Source: Pseudoalteromonas undina (GTDB taxonomy: Bacteria; Pseudomonadota; Gammaproteobacteria; Enterobacterales; Alteromonadaceae). Taken from it: 64,000 nucleotides of DNA. The stretch is taken from the NCBI RefSeq assembly GCF_000238275.3, contig NZ_AHCF03000003.1:2356501-2420500 (forward strand), given 5' to 3'. The notes under the pieces were generated by a model. The model had not been told where the DNA came from, did no database searches, and saw only the letters and a program-made list of their open reading frames with translations. The translations under genes were made by a program, and so were the position numbers. Below are positions 8,872-19,364 of this stretch, piece by piece (the stretch's first letter is position 1; the number at the start of each line of letters is the position of its first letter).

Positions 8872-10473
8872 GTGTCAACTGCCCGACTGTATTACATAAC
8901 TAAAACCCTGCTTAGCTTCGGACTTGATGAGCTTGTACCCAAACATAAAGTACCTTGGTTTGCTAAACTTGCTCGTGGCAGTTTGTTTTGGTTGCGCAAC
9001 CAACACAAAGATAAACCTCCTGGCTTAAGACTTCGTTTAGCACTACAACAACTTGGCCCTGTGTGGATAAAGTTTGGCCAAATGCTTTCAACTCGGCGCG
9101 ATTTACTGCCTCATGATATCGCCTTGGAATTAGCCTTTTTACAAGATCAGGTAGAACCGTTCGAAGGTGAACTAGCCCAGAGAATCATCGAAAAAGCATT
9201 AGAAATAGATGATATTAGCCAGCTATTTAGCGAATTTTCACAAATACCTTTGGCATCGGCCTCAATTGCTCAAGTGCATACTGCTACTCTTGTTGATCCT
9301 CAAGGTGAATCGCAAGATGTTGTTATTAAAGTTATTCGCCCTAATATTGAGCAACAAATCAACGCTGACTTAGCACTAATGGAAAAATTGGCTAAGGTTG
9401 TCGGTAAGTTAATTAACGAAGCCAAGCGATTACGCCCAGTGGAAGTGGTTAAAGAGTATAAAAAAACATTGCTCGATGAGCTCGACTTAATGCGTGAGGG
9501 CGCTAATGGCATTCAATTAAAGCGTAACTTTGAAGGTTCAGAATCGTTATACATTCCAACAGTATATAGTGATTATAGCCGCAGTAATGTACTGGTTATG
9601 GAGCGTATTTACGGTATTCCGGTTTCGGACACTGAAGCGTTGATGGCACAAAACACCAACATGAAGTTATTAGCAGAACGCGGAGTAGAAGTGTTTTTTA
9701 CTCAAGTATTCCGCGACAGTTTTTTTCATGCTGACATGCACCCGGGTAATATTTTTGTGTCACGCGAAAACCCGCATAATCCTAAATATATTGGTATAGA
9801 TTGCGGTATTGTTGGAACTCTTAACAAAGAAGATAAACGCTATTTAGCTGAAAATTTCATTGCCTTTTTTAACCGCGACTACCGCCAAGTAGCACAGCTA
9901 CATGTTGATTCAGGCTGGGTACCACCTGATACCAGCATTGAAGAGTTTGAATTTGCTATTCGCACCGTGTGCGAGCCTATTTTTAATAAACCACTAGCTG
10001 AAATATCATTTGGTCATGTATTGGTTAACTTATTTAATACCGCACGTCGTTTTAATATGCAGGTTCAACCGCAACTCGTATTATTACAAAAAACCTTGTT
10101 GTATGTTGAGGGCTTAGGTCGTCAGCTATACCCACAACTGGACTTGTGGAAAACAGCAAAACCATTTTTAGAAGACTGGGTTAAACAACAAGTGGGCCCG
10201 CTGTCTGTGCTAAAGCAAATGTATGCAAACTTACCGTTTTGGGCAGAAAAAATGCCTGAACTACCCGATTTAATTTATCAAAATTTAAAGCGAGCACCAC
10301 ACTCTCATGCACCTGAAATTAAGGTTTCACATAAACCATTGGTTTTAGGACTGTTTAGTAGTGCTGCGATGATTGTCTCAGCTTTATTTTATTTACAACA
10401 CAACTTAATCGCTGCTGGCGTTGTCTTAAGCTGTGCTGTTATTGGCTTTATAGCGGCTTGGCGCCGCTCATAA
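8872..10473 (+). CDS. ubiB: Ubiquinone biosynthesis kinase-like protein UbiB
   Basis: The 533-residue ABC1/ADCK/UbiB family atypical kinase is needed for the ubiquinone pathway. Visible are the KxGQ motif ([15 protein letters not shown]), the alanine-rich loop region [13 protein letters not shown], invariant Lys in [18 protein letters not shown], the catalytic [10 protein letters not shown] and metal-binding IGIDCGIVG. Two hydrophobic C-terminal segments (about 480-530) form the membrane anchor. The start is GTG at 8872, with AAGGAT eight bases upstream. It is 17 bp after ubiJ and should be co-transcribed with it. Confidence 0.97.
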   Translation: MSTARLYYITKTLLSFGLDELVPKHKVPWFAKLARGSLFWLRNQHKDKPPGLRLRLALQQLGPVWIKFGQMLSTRRDLLPHDIALELAFLQDQVEPFEGELAQRIIEKALEIDDISQLFSEFSQIPLASASIAQVHTATLVDPQGESQDVVIKVIRPNIEQQINADLALMEKLAKVVGKLINEAKRLRPVEVVKEYKKTLLDELDLMREGANGIQLKRNFEGSESLYIPTVYSDYSRSNVLVMERIYGIPVSDTEALMAQNTNMKLLAERGVEVFFTQVFRDSFFHADMHPGNIFVSRENPHNPKYIGIDCGIVGTLNKEDKRYLAENFIAFFNRDYRQVAQLHVDSGWVPPDTSIEEFEFAIRTVCEPIFNKPLAEISFGHVLVNLFNTARRFNMQVQPQLVLLQKTLLYVEGLGRQLYPQLDLWKTAKPFLEDWVKQQVGPLSVLKQMYANLPFWAEKMPELPDLIYQNLKRAPHSHAPEIKVSHKPLVLGLFSSAAMIVSALFYLQHNLIAAGVVLSCAVIGFIAAWRRS

Positions 10474-10542
10474 ACTAAGTGCTATTTACATATTGCTGAG
10501 TATAATCAGCGTACACATACAATGAAATTTGGAGTAAAAGTT

Positions 10543-10800
10543 ATGCTTGGAAATGTTGGTTGGGCTCAATTACTAATTGTTTTAGTTATTATTATATTAC
10601 TTTTTGGCACTAAAAAGTTGCGTGGTATTGGTGGTGATTTAGGTGGCGCAGTTAAAGGCTTTAAAAAAGCTATGTCTGATGACCAAAATGCTGAAAAACA
10701 AGCTAGCGAAGATAAAACTGAACAGATCCAAAAATCATCAGAATCAACACCAATCGATTCAAGTACAACTAGCAAAACTAAAGATAACGACAAGGTTTAA
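10543..10800 (+). CDS. tatA: Sec-independent protein translocase subunit TatA
   Basis: This small protein has an N-terminal membrane helix ([20 protein letters not shown]), the FG hinge, an amphipathic helix rich in Gly and Lys ([15 protein letters not shown]) and a charged tail. It is TatA, the pore-forming subunit that moves folded twin-arginine substrates across the inner membrane. An in-frame ATG exists at 10522, but the ATG at 10543 has GGAG eight bases upstream and gives the usual short N-terminus, so I prefer 10543 (85 residues). It is followed 5 bp later by tatB. Confidence 0.95.
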   Translation: MLGNVGWAQLLIVLVIIILLFGTKKLRGIGGDLGGAVKGFKKAMSDDQNAEKQASEDKTEQIQKSSESTPIDSSTTSKTKDNDKV

Positions 10801-10805
10801 CTAGC

Positions 10806-11138
10806 ATGGGAATGTGGGAGCTTGTTGTGGTATTTATTGTCGGCTTGGTAGTACTAGGGCCTGAACGCTTACCTGTTGCTATTAGAACCGTAAGCCGCTG
10901 GGTTAAAACAGCCAAAGCAATGGCTAACTCAGTAAAAGCTGAAGTGAGTGAAGAGCTTCGTGTAAACGAGCTACATGAAAACCTAAAAAAAGCAGAGCAA
11001 CAAGGTCTTAAAGATTTAAGCCCTGACCTACAAAACTCTGTTTCTGAGCTGCAACAAGCAGCGCAATCAGTTACTCACAGCTATAAAAAAAATCAAAGCC
11101 AAGCCACTAATAACCAAGCAACAGATGACTCTAAGTAA
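10806..11138 (+). CDS. tatB: Sec-independent protein translocase subunit TatB
   Basis: The 110-residue protein has the TatB signature: an N-terminal helix with LVVLGPERLPVAIRT (Gly-Pro hinge), then a long amphipathic and charged helix. TatB forms the twin-arginine signal receptor complex with TatC. Order tatA-tatB-tatC and spacing support the call. The C-terminus is Gln/Asn-rich and poorly conserved, as usual in TatB. Confidence 0.95.
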   Translation: MGMWELVVVFIVGLVVLGPERLPVAIRTVSRWVKTAKAMANSVKAEVSEELRVNELHENLKKAEQQGLKDLSPDLQNSVSELQQAAQSVTHSYKKNQSQATNNQATDDSK

Positions 11139-11185
11139 TTATGGCACTCTCTTTTTTCATGCGCTTAATGCAGGTATAGAAAACA

Positions 11186-11926
11186 ATGACTGAAGAAGTA
11201 AAATCAGGATTTGTCGCTCATTTAATCGAGTTGCGTGACCGGTTGATAAAATCGCTATTGAGTATTTTAGTGATATTTATTGGTTTGGTTTACTTTGCAA
11301 ACGATATTTATACGTTTGTAGCTGCTCCTCTAGTCGCTCATTTACCTAGTACTGCCACTATGATAGCAACGGATGTCACTGCGCCATTTTTTGCTCCCTT
11401 TAAACTAACGTTGTTTGTTGCTTTATTTGCGGCCATCCCTTGGATTTTACATCAAATTTGGGGATTTATAGCCCCAGGTTTATATCAGCACGAAAAGAAA
11501 ATGCTGATGCCAATATTAGCTTCCAGTATTTTCTTATTTTATGGTGGCATTGCTTTTTGCTACTTTGTAGTACTGCCAATTATTTTAGGGTTTTTCACCA
11601 GTGCAGGTCCTCAAATGATGACCCTAGCCCCAGATATCAGTAGCTATTTAGGCTTTGTTCTTAAGCTATTTTTTGCTTTTGGCATTGCATTTGAAATTCC
11701 AGTGGCGATTATGTTGCTCTGTTGGAGCGGTGCAACAACCACACAAAGCCTAAAAGAAAAGCGCCCTTATATAGTGGTCGGCGTATTTGTAGTGGCGATG
11801 TTTTTAACGCCACCAGACGTTTTATCACAAACTCTATTAGCACTCCCTATGCTGCTGTTATTTGAGCTTGGCTTAATTTTAGCGAAATTTTATACCGCAA
11901 AACCACAACAAGAATCTGAGGAATAA
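11186..11926 (+). CDS. tatC: Sec-independent protein translocase subunit TatC
   Basis: The 246-residue polytopic protein has six predicted membrane helices. It carries typical TatC signatures: HLIELRDRLIKS at the N-terminus (signal-peptide binding region), FWGFIAPGLYQHEKK-like HQIWGFIAPGLY after helix 2, and the conserved FLTPPDVLSQ near the C-terminus. It is the core receptor of the Tat translocon. GCAGGTATAG precedes the ATG. The next gene starts one base after its stop, so they are one transcription unit. Confidence 0.97.
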   Translation: MTEEVKSGFVAHLIELRDRLIKSLLSILVIFIGLVYFANDIYTFVAAPLVAHLPSTATMIATDVTAPFFAPFKLTLFVALFAAIPWILHQIWGFIAPGLYQHEKKMLMPILASSIFLFYGGIAFCYFVVLPIILGFFTSAGPQMMTLAPDISSYLGFVLKLFFAFGIAFEIPVAIMLLCWSGATTTQSLKEKRPYIVVGVFVVAMFLTPPDVLSQTLLALPMLLLFELGLILAKFYTAKPQQESEE

Positions 11927-11927
11927 T

Positions 11928-12437
11928 ATGAATAAGCATTTACTTTCTTTACTCGCTTTAACAAGTGTACCGGTTTTAGCCGCAACTCCTATCAATGAAC
12001 AAGCGTTGCAAGCCTGTAGTTTTATTGAAAACGATTTTAATCGTTTACTATGCTATGACAACACCATTGCCGGAAAATCGCTCACTCAATCAGCTCGTAA
12101 ACAGCCAGAGCAACCTGCTCAAGCTAATGTAAAAGCTGACACGTCTACCGTAACAGCACCCGTGGCTATCAAAGAAAAAGAATTTGGTTTAGAGCACAAA
12201 GAAATTACTGAAAATGGGGAAGAGTCTATTACATCAATAATTTCATCTGTTAAAAAAGCACCTTATGGTGAGCTAATTATTACTTTAGAGAATAATCAGC
12301 AGTGGCGTCAAATTGGCTCAGATAGCTTGAGATTAGATGAGGGCGATACCGTTATTATTAGCCGTGGCGTATTCAACTCTTTTTTACTTAAAAAAGCAGA
12401 TCAAAACCGTTCAATTCGTGTAAAACGCACCCAGTAA
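11928..12437 (+). CDS. Conserved secreted protein of unknown function between tatC and tatD
   Basis: This 169-residue protein has a cleavable signal peptide (about residues 1-19, ending VLAA). The N-terminal mature part has ALQACSFIENDFNRLLCYD, a Cys pair motif. A low-complexity linker follows, then a compact beta-rich C-terminal domain ending in LLKKADQNRSIRVKRT. I do not recognise a named family. Proteins with a similar LLCYD plus QQWRQ...RSIRV layout occur as uncharacterised periplasmic proteins. GAGG lies upstream of the ATG. Its stop codon overlaps the tatD start by one base (TAATG), indicating translational coupling. Function unknown. Confidence 0.75.
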   Translation: MNKHLLSLLALTSVPVLAATPINEQALQACSFIENDFNRLLCYDNTIAGKSLTQSARKQPEQPAQANVKADTSTVTAPVAIKEKEFGLEHKEITENGEESITSIISSVKKAPYGELIITLENNQQWRQIGSDSLRLDEGDTVIISRGVFNSFLLKKADQNRSIRVKRTQ

Positions 12438-13222
12438 TGCAATACACCTTAATTGATGCTGGCGTAAATTTAACTAATCATCAATTTGATGGTCAGCATC
12501 AAGAAGTGCTCGCTCGGGCAATAGAGGTCGGTGTTAAGCATATGCTAATTATTGGCTGCGATATCAGCTCCAGCGAAGAATCATTAGCACTTGCTGCACG
12601 CTATGACCAATATGCTAGCGCGGGTATTCACCCTCATGATGCAAAAACAGCAACCTCTGAACTTGAGCAACAACTCACTCAGCTAGCTCAACATGAGCAG
12701 ATTATTGCCATAGGTGAGTGCGGGCTAGATTATAATCGCGACTTTTCTCCAAGAGATGTGCAGCGTGATGTGTTTCGTCGTCAGCTCGCATTAGCTGAAA
12801 AGCTAAACCTGCCTGTTTATTTGCATGAACGCGACGCCAGTGACGACATGCTTGCTATTTTAAATGAGTTTACTGTACGCGGTGTACTGCACTGTTTTAC
12901 TGGTGATGCACAAGCACTCGCAGGTTACTTAAATTTGGGCCTTTATATTGGTATCACCGGCTGGGTATGTGACGAACGACGTGGCAAAGAATTACAACAA
13001 CTGATCCCTAGCATTCCCATTGAGCGTTTATTAATTGAAACCGATGCACCCTTTTTAATCCCTCGCACTGTTAAACCTAGGCCAAAATCAAGACGTAATG
13101 AGCCAGCATTGCTGCATTATGTTTGTGACACGCTTGCTCAGCTTTATGGTATTCCTGCATGTGATGTTGCAAAGCATACAAGTGAAAACTTTAATCATTT
13201 GTTTGGAATAGAGAAAAAATAA
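12437..13222 (+). CDS. tatD: TatD family metal-dependent DNase
   Basis: The 261-residue TIM-barrel hydrolase has TatD motifs: DAGVNLTNHQF, IGECGLDYNRDFSPRDVQ, the HERDA strand, HCFTG and LIETDAPFLIPR. Family members are Mg-dependent 3'-5' deoxyribonucleases implicated in DNA repair and turnover; they are not part of the translocon despite the name. It is joined by one-base overlaps (TAATG) to both the gene before and the GGDEF gene after it. Confidence 0.93.
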   Translation: MQYTLIDAGVNLTNHQFDGQHQEVLARAIEVGVKHMLIIGCDISSSEESLALAARYDQYASAGIHPHDAKTATSELEQQLTQLAQHEQIIAIGECGLDYNRDFSPRDVQRDVFRRQLALAEKLNLPVYLHERDASDDMLAILNEFTVRGVLHCFTGDAQALAGYLNLGLYIGITGWVCDERRGKELQQLIPSIPIERLLIETDAPFLIPRTVKPRPKSRRNEPALLHYVCDTLAQLYGIPACDVAKHTSENFNHLFGIEKK

Positions 13223-15081
13223 TGCGAACCTTTTGCGCTTTGCTGGTATTCACTATGGTGTTTTATGCATCCTGTTTTCCTGCAAGTGCAATCGAGATAA
13301 ATAGCGAATTTAATTCAAAAACAATAGAAGGTATTCATTATTCGTTTGTTCCTACCTCATTAGAAGATGCACGACAAAGCAATTTACAAGAATGGCTGCT
13401 ACTTAATAATAAGCCACTTAATTTAGGCCTTGAGTCTCGGCCTGTGTGGATTCAATTTCAACTAAATAATTACCTTAATGAGCCAATAGAGCCAATCCTA
13501 TCGTTCGATAACCCACTTCTGAACAATATATACCTGTACCACTTTATAGGTGAGGAGCAACTAAAATCGGAACATATTGGTGATGCTCTGCCTTTATCTG
13601 ATAGAGCGATTAGAAGTGAGTCTTTGCTGGTTAAATTAACTCTTCCCGCTAACAGCGAAACCACCGTTTACCTCGAAGTTAATAATAATGCGGGAATTGG
13701 GCTTCGCGTCCCTCTCACCTTATGGCAACAGGATGCATTATTAGCCCATAAAAGCATGGTTAACTTGCTTTATGGATTGCTGATTGGATTTATTTTTTCA
13801 CTGGCTATCAGTTGCATAGTTTTATTTGCTTTTTCACGTAAACATTATTTTGCTTATGCAGGTGTGATTACATTGATGCTTAGCCTGTTTTTAGCTTACT
13901 TAGGCGGGTTTGGATTTCGTTATGCTCCCTCAAGCATAGCTGGCCTGCAACAGTTAATGATGCCTCTATTGCTTATGCTGATCACAATACTGCTTCTGCC
14001 CTTACAGCGGCATGTGTGCAAACCTAACGCCTCTAAGCTACTCAAGGGTCAAACTGCTATTACGACACTGTATGCGTTAATTATCGGTTTTATATGGTTA
14101 TTACCTACTCCCAGTGTAACTTTATTTGCCATCTCAACTATACCTATAATTCTTATTTACCACGTGATAACTACATTACTTTATTTGCGCCAGCAACCGA
14201 CAAGCCCTAATAAAAGCTTATTAATTGCCCTTATATTGTTTTTCATTATTGTGATTCATTTTGCCATTGCATTAACCGGCCTTTATACAGTGACTCGAGC
14301 TAGCTTAATGATAACCTTTGCAGCGTCCTTAGGTTGCTCATTTTGTTTAAGTTATACCGTCATAAAGTTATTTATATTACAACGCGATGAGCAAGTAACA
14401 GCGCAGCAAGCATTAATTGCACAAAACGCTGCACAAGATGCGCTATTAAATGAGCGGATTGAATTACAAGAGCGCACCCGCCAAGAGCTTGAAAGCCAAG
14501 TAGATGAACGCACCTTTGAGTTACAAGTAACACTGAGGGAATTAGAAGATAAAAACCGCGAACTTGAACAACTCAATATGGAAGATGCCTTAACAGGCAT
14601 TAAAAATAGGCGCTTTTTCGATAAAAAACTAATTATGGAAATTCGTCGTTCGCGCCGCGAACAAACGCCACTGAGCATTATTATGTTAGATATTGACAAA
14701 TTTAAGTCAATTAACGATAACTATGGCCACCTAACCGGCGATCAAGTTATAAGGGCTGTGTCTGATACCATTAAACAACAGCTTAAGCGCCCACTAGATG
14801 AAGTAGCACGTTATGGTGGTGAAGAATTTGTCATTTTGCTACCTAATACTAATAACCAAGGTGCACTGGTCATTGCAGAGCAGACACGCTTAGCAATAGC
14901 AAATAATAGTGTGAATGTAGCGGGGACTATTATCGACTTTACCATTAGTGCCGGTGTTTATACTCAAATTGCCGATGATATTCATAACCCTGAACTATTT
15001 ACTGATTATGCCGATAAGGCACTCTATTTAGCAAAACAACATGGCCGCAATCAAGTGGTTAATTTTTCAATCCCACAGTAG
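13222..15081 (+). CDS. 7TMR-DISM membrane diguanylate cyclase (GGDEF)
   Basis: The 619-residue protein has a signal peptide (residues 1-24), an extracytoplasmic 7TMR-DISMED2-like beta domain (about 25-165, including LGLESRPVWIQFQL), seven membrane helices (about 180-390), a coiled coil (395-450) and a C-terminal GGDEF domain (455-619). The active-site loop is intact (RYGGEEFVILLP), and RPLD sits five residues before it, matching the inhibitory I-site RxxD. It should therefore make cyclic di-GMP and be product-inhibited, sensing a carbohydrate-like or envelope signal. Its ATG overlaps the tatD stop by one base, so it is probably translated from the tat-tatD mRNA. Confidence 0.93.
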   Translation: MRTFCALLVFTMVFYASCFPASAIEINSEFNSKTIEGIHYSFVPTSLEDARQSNLQEWLLLNNKPLNLGLESRPVWIQFQLNNYLNEPIEPILSFDNPLLNNIYLYHFIGEEQLKSEHIGDALPLSDRAIRSESLLVKLTLPANSETTVYLEVNNNAGIGLRVPLTLWQQDALLAHKSMVNLLYGLLIGFIFSLAISCIVLFAFSRKHYFAYAGVITLMLSLFLAYLGGFGFRYAPSSIAGLQQLMMPLLLMLITILLLPLQRHVCKPNASKLLKGQTAITTLYALIIGFIWLLPTPSVTLFAISTIPIILIYHVITTLLYLRQQPTSPNKSLLIALILFFIIVIHFAIALTGLYTVTRASLMITFAASLGCSFCLSYTVIKLFILQRDEQVTAQQALIAQNAAQDALLNERIELQERTRQELESQVDERTFELQVTLRELEDKNRELEQLNMEDALTGIKNRRFFDKKLIMEIRRSRREQTPLSIIMLDIDKFKSINDNYGHLTGDQVIRAVSDTIKQQLKRPLDEVARYGGEEFVILLPNTNNQGALVIAEQTRLAIANNSVNVAGTIIDFTISAGVYTQIADDIHNPELFTDYADKALYLAKQHGRNQVVNFSIPQ

Positions 15082-16101
<1,020 letters not shown>

Positions 16102-16118
16102 TAACGACATATTGATAT

Positions 16119-16143
16119 AAAAGGGCTTTATTGCCCTTTTGTA
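16119..16143 (+). terminator. Rho-independent terminator after hemB
   Basis: AAAAGGGC (16119-16126) and GCCCTTTT (16133-16140) form a perfect 8-bp stem with a TTTATT loop, ending in T residues. The rest of the 16102-16370 gap is AT-rich upstream sequence of the nuclease gene with a short AAAACT tandem run near 16229; I see no other feature. Confidence 0.85.
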
Positions 16144-16370
16144 TATTTAAAGGCAGCCCTTTTTTATGCGGCGTTATTCCCATTCCTGAAGAGTAATAAC
16201 ACTACATAGGCCTCTCCTCACCCAAAACTAAAAACTAAAAACACAACGTATTTTCAACCTCAAAAAATAAGCAAATCTCAACATTGTTAACATTCTGTAT
16301 TCTATTTGTAATTATTTTTCATTACACTAAGCGTCCCATTTGGGGAAACAAAAACACGGGAAAAATAATA

Positions 16371-19034
16371 ATGTTGAAAACAAAAATAACGCCATTGGCG
16401 CTTGTATTAGCAAGCCTCAGTGCACCCGCTACCGCTAACCTCGTTATATCTGAGTACGTAGAAGGCAGTAGCTATAATAAAGCAGTAGAACTATTTAATA
16501 ATTCGACTACCCCTCTGTCATTAGATGGCTACACGCTAAGCCTCTATTCAAATGGCAATACAGATGCAAATAATACATTCGATTTAACAGGTGAACTTGC
16601 TGCAAACAGCACTTACGTCATTGTTAATGGGAATGCATCAGCAGAACTAAAAGAAAAAGCTGACCAACTCAGCGCCGTGACTAACTTCAATGGCGATGAT
16701 GCGCTGGTACTTACTCAAGGCTCTGTGGTTATTGATAGCTTCGGCCAACGCGGTGTAGACCCTGGTTCATTTTGGTCAGAAGGGGGCGTGAAAACACAAA
16801 ATAAAACATTGCGCCGCAAAGAAACCGAACTAAACGGACGCACCGATGCCGATGGCGTTTTTAATCCAAGTGAGCTATGGCTGCAATTTGATCAAGATGA
16901 CTTTAGTGATTTAGGTATCTTTGCAGGGAATTCTTCACCTAGCCCTGAACCAGACCCAGAACCTGAAGAGCCTTTATTATGTGGCGCTGATAAAACATTA
17001 ATTAGCAGCATTCAAGGCGAAGGCGCAAGCAGCCCACTGGTTAACACTGCTGTTGAGTTTGAAGGTGTAGTAACAGCTGACTTCCAGGCTGATGATCAGC
17101 TCAAAGGCTTTTTTGTTAACTCACTGAGTTATGATGAAGATACAAACCCACTTACCTCTGAAGGGGTATTTGTTTACTTTACTAATACTGATGTTAATGT
17201 TGGTGACCACGTTCGCGTACGAGGTACTGTTGAAGAATATTTTGATGCCACCCAAATTGGCAATGTTAGTCAAGTTGCTATATGTGACACCGGTCTTTCA
17301 GCTTACCCGATTAAAATTACTTTACCCGTTACCGATCAAAGTGAATTAGAAGCGTTTGAGGGTATGTTAGTGACCTTAGAGCAGCCACTTATTGTTACTA
17401 ACAATTATGGTTTAGGTCGATATGGTGAACTAGAGCTTGCTACTGAACGCTTATACCAAGGTACTCAAGTTTCACTTCCTGGCGCGGCTGCGAATGCGGT
17501 TGAAGCGCAAAATCTAAATAAAAAAATACTCTTAGATGATGGCTCAACTCGTCAAAACCGCGATCCTATCGCTTACCCTGTCCCAGGATTATCAGCAGAG
17601 AATACTCTACGCACAGGCGATACAGTAAATTCTGTAACAGGTGCGCTAGCTTACAGCTTTAGTACTTACCGTATTCACCCAACAACAACACCTCAGTTTA
17701 TAGCAACCAATCCACGCACCGATGCGCCAGAGTTAAACCCTGACGCTGATTTACGTGTTGCCAGCTTTAACGTACTTAACTACTTTAATGGCGATGGCCA
17801 AGGCGGTGGTTTTCCAACTAGCCGTGGTGCTGATTCAGAAGCCGAGTTAATTCGCCAACAAGCCAAGCTAGTCAGCGCTATTAGTGCTTTGCAAGCGGAT
17901 GTGATTGGCTTAATGGAAATTGAAAATGACGGCTTTGGTGAATTCAGTGCTGTTGCAAGCTTAGTAAATGCACTTAATGACGCTGATAGTCAAAATCAGT
18001 ATGCATTCGTGGATTTTGGTGTTGATAAAATCGGCACAGACGCTATCACGACTGCGCTTATTTATCGTGCTGATAAAGTGCAGCAAGTGGGTACTGCAGC
18101 AATCACTACCGATGCGCCTTTCGATTACAGCAACCGTGCACCAATTGCACAAAGTTTTAAATCTTTAGATACAGAGGAAGTCTTTACTGTTGCCGTAGCA
18201 CACCTAAAATCTAAAGGTGGTTGCAGAAGTGCCACTGGCGGCAATGCAGATCAAGGTGACGGTCAAGCATGTTGGAATGAAATCCGAACTGCTGGCGCAA
18301 ATGCATTTGCTGATTGGCTAAATAGCAAACCAACAGGAGTTGATGATGAAGATATCATTCTTGTTGGCGACATGAACGCGTATGCAATGGAAGATCCTAT
18401 CCGTGCATTTGCTGATAAGGGCCTTAAAAATGTGGTTGCTGAGTTAGATGGCAACACCTTAGGTTATTCTTACAGCTTTTCTGGTCGTGCAGGAAGTTTA
18501 GATCACGCCCTAGCAAGCCCGAGCTTATTAAGTAAAGTAGTGAGCGCCAGTGATTGGCATATTAACGCCGATGAGCCTATTTCACTTGATTATAATGTTG
18601 AATTTAAATCTGACGCACAGCAATCAAGCTTGTATGCTCAAGGACCTTACAGAGCATCAGATCATGACCCTGTTATTGTCGATATTCGTTCAACGATTAT
18701 CGCGCCACCTGAGCCAGAACCAGAGGTGATCACCGGTGAAATTGATAATATTCGCGGCTGGTTTTGGTGGAAAAACTACCGCATTGATATTCCTGAAGGT
18801 TATGACGAGCTAACTATTAGCCTAGACGGTGGATGGGGCGATGCAAACTTATTTGTTAGACACAAAAGAAGCCCGACTTTGTTTAGAAGTGACTGCGCAT
18901 CAATTAGTAGAGGAAACGCAGAAAACTGTACATTTACCAATCCTAAATCGGGTAAATGGAAAGTCCGCGTAAATGGCTTTTTACCATTTGGCAATGTAAA
19001 ACTCACTTATAAAGCAACCAAATATGCTGATTAA
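16371..19034 (+). CDS. ExeM/NucH-like extracellular endonuclease
   Basis: An upstream TTG at 16284 is in frame, but ATG at 16371 begins a proper signal peptide (MLKTKITPLALVLASLSAP, cleaved after ATA), so I use 16371 (887 residues). Domain order: lamin-tail-like domain right after cleavage (LVISEYVEGSSYNKAVEL), acidic Pro/Glu linker near residue 195, an OB-fold-like region, then an endonuclease/exonuclease/phosphatase domain (VASFNVLNYF, GLMEIENDG, VGDMNAYAMEDP, ASDHDPVIVD). A C-terminal PPC-like beta domain follows a second EPEPE linker. Such exported nucleases degrade extracellular DNA for nutrients or biofilm turnover; secretion is probably by type II. Confidence 0.9.
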   Translation: MLKTKITPLALVLASLSAPATANLVISEYVEGSSYNKAVELFNNSTTPLSLDGYTLSLYSNGNTDANNTFDLTGELAANSTYVIVNGNASAELKEKADQLSAVTNFNGDDALVLTQGSVVIDSFGQRGVDPGSFWSEGGVKTQNKTLRRKETELNGRTDADGVFNPSELWLQFDQDDFSDLGIFAGNSSPSPEPDPEPEEPLLCGADKTLISSIQGEGASSPLVNTAVEFEGVVTADFQADDQLKGFFVNSLSYDEDTNPLTSEGVFVYFTNTDVNVGDHVRVRGTVEEYFDATQIGNVSQVAICDTGLSAYPIKITLPVTDQSELEAFEGMLVTLEQPLIVTNNYGLGRYGELELATERLYQGTQVSLPGAAANAVEAQNLNKKILLDDGSTRQNRDPIAYPVPGLSAENTLRTGDTVNSVTGALAYSFSTYRIHPTTTPQFIATNPRTDAPELNPDADLRVASFNVLNYFNGDGQGGGFPTSRGADSEAELIRQQAKLVSAISALQADVIGLMEIENDGFGEFSAVASLVNALNDADSQNQYAFVDFGVDKIGTDAITTALIYRADKVQQVGTAAITTDAPFDYSNRAPIAQSFKSLDTEEVFTVAVAHLKSKGGCRSATGGNADQGDGQACWNEIRTAGANAFADWLNSKPTGVDDEDIILVGDMNAYAMEDPIRAFADKGLKNVVAELDGNTLGYSYSFSGRAGSLDHALASPSLLSKVVSASDWHINADEPISLDYNVEFKSDAQQSSLYAQGPYRASDHDPVIVDIRSTIIAPPEPEPEVITGEIDNIRGWFWWKNYRIDIPEGYDELTISLDGGWGDANLFVRHKRSPTLFRSDCASISRGNAENCTFTNPKSGKWKVRVNGFLPFGNVKLTYKATKYAD

Positions 19035-19096
19035 CTTCGACTTCAATAACCGGTTCATGACTTAAAGTTATTGCCAGTATCTACTTGAAGTAACTC

Positions 19097-19121
19097 AAAA
19101 GCCGCATTCGCGGCTTTTTTT
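19097..19121 (+). terminator. Rho-independent terminator after the nuclease gene
   Basis: AAAAGCCGC (19097-19105) pairs with GCGGCTTTT (19110-19118) around ATTC, followed by a T-run. The remaining gap to opgG (19122-19364) should hold the opgG promoter, but I could not identify a convincing -35/-10 pair. Confidence 0.9.
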
Positions 19122-19364
19122 ATTTTATATACAAATGTAATTCAGACAGGCTTCAGCAAGCACTGCTTATTATCTATGCAAGCATTGACTTAGTACACAT
19201 CTAACTCAAGGTAACTCTAACACTGTTTGTTTTTCGAAAAGTCAAAATGCGTTATGGCGGCTTGATTGAAAGTGAAAAACAACTTGTCCTTCTAATCCAT
19301 ACCAAGAGCAACTGAGATAAACGTCAATCTTAGCAGTAAACATATTTTTTATAAAGGATTCAAA

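Noticed and set aside
16284..16370. N-terminal extension of the nuclease from a TTG
   Set aside because: No ribosome site, and it would bury the clear signal peptide that begins at ATG 16371.
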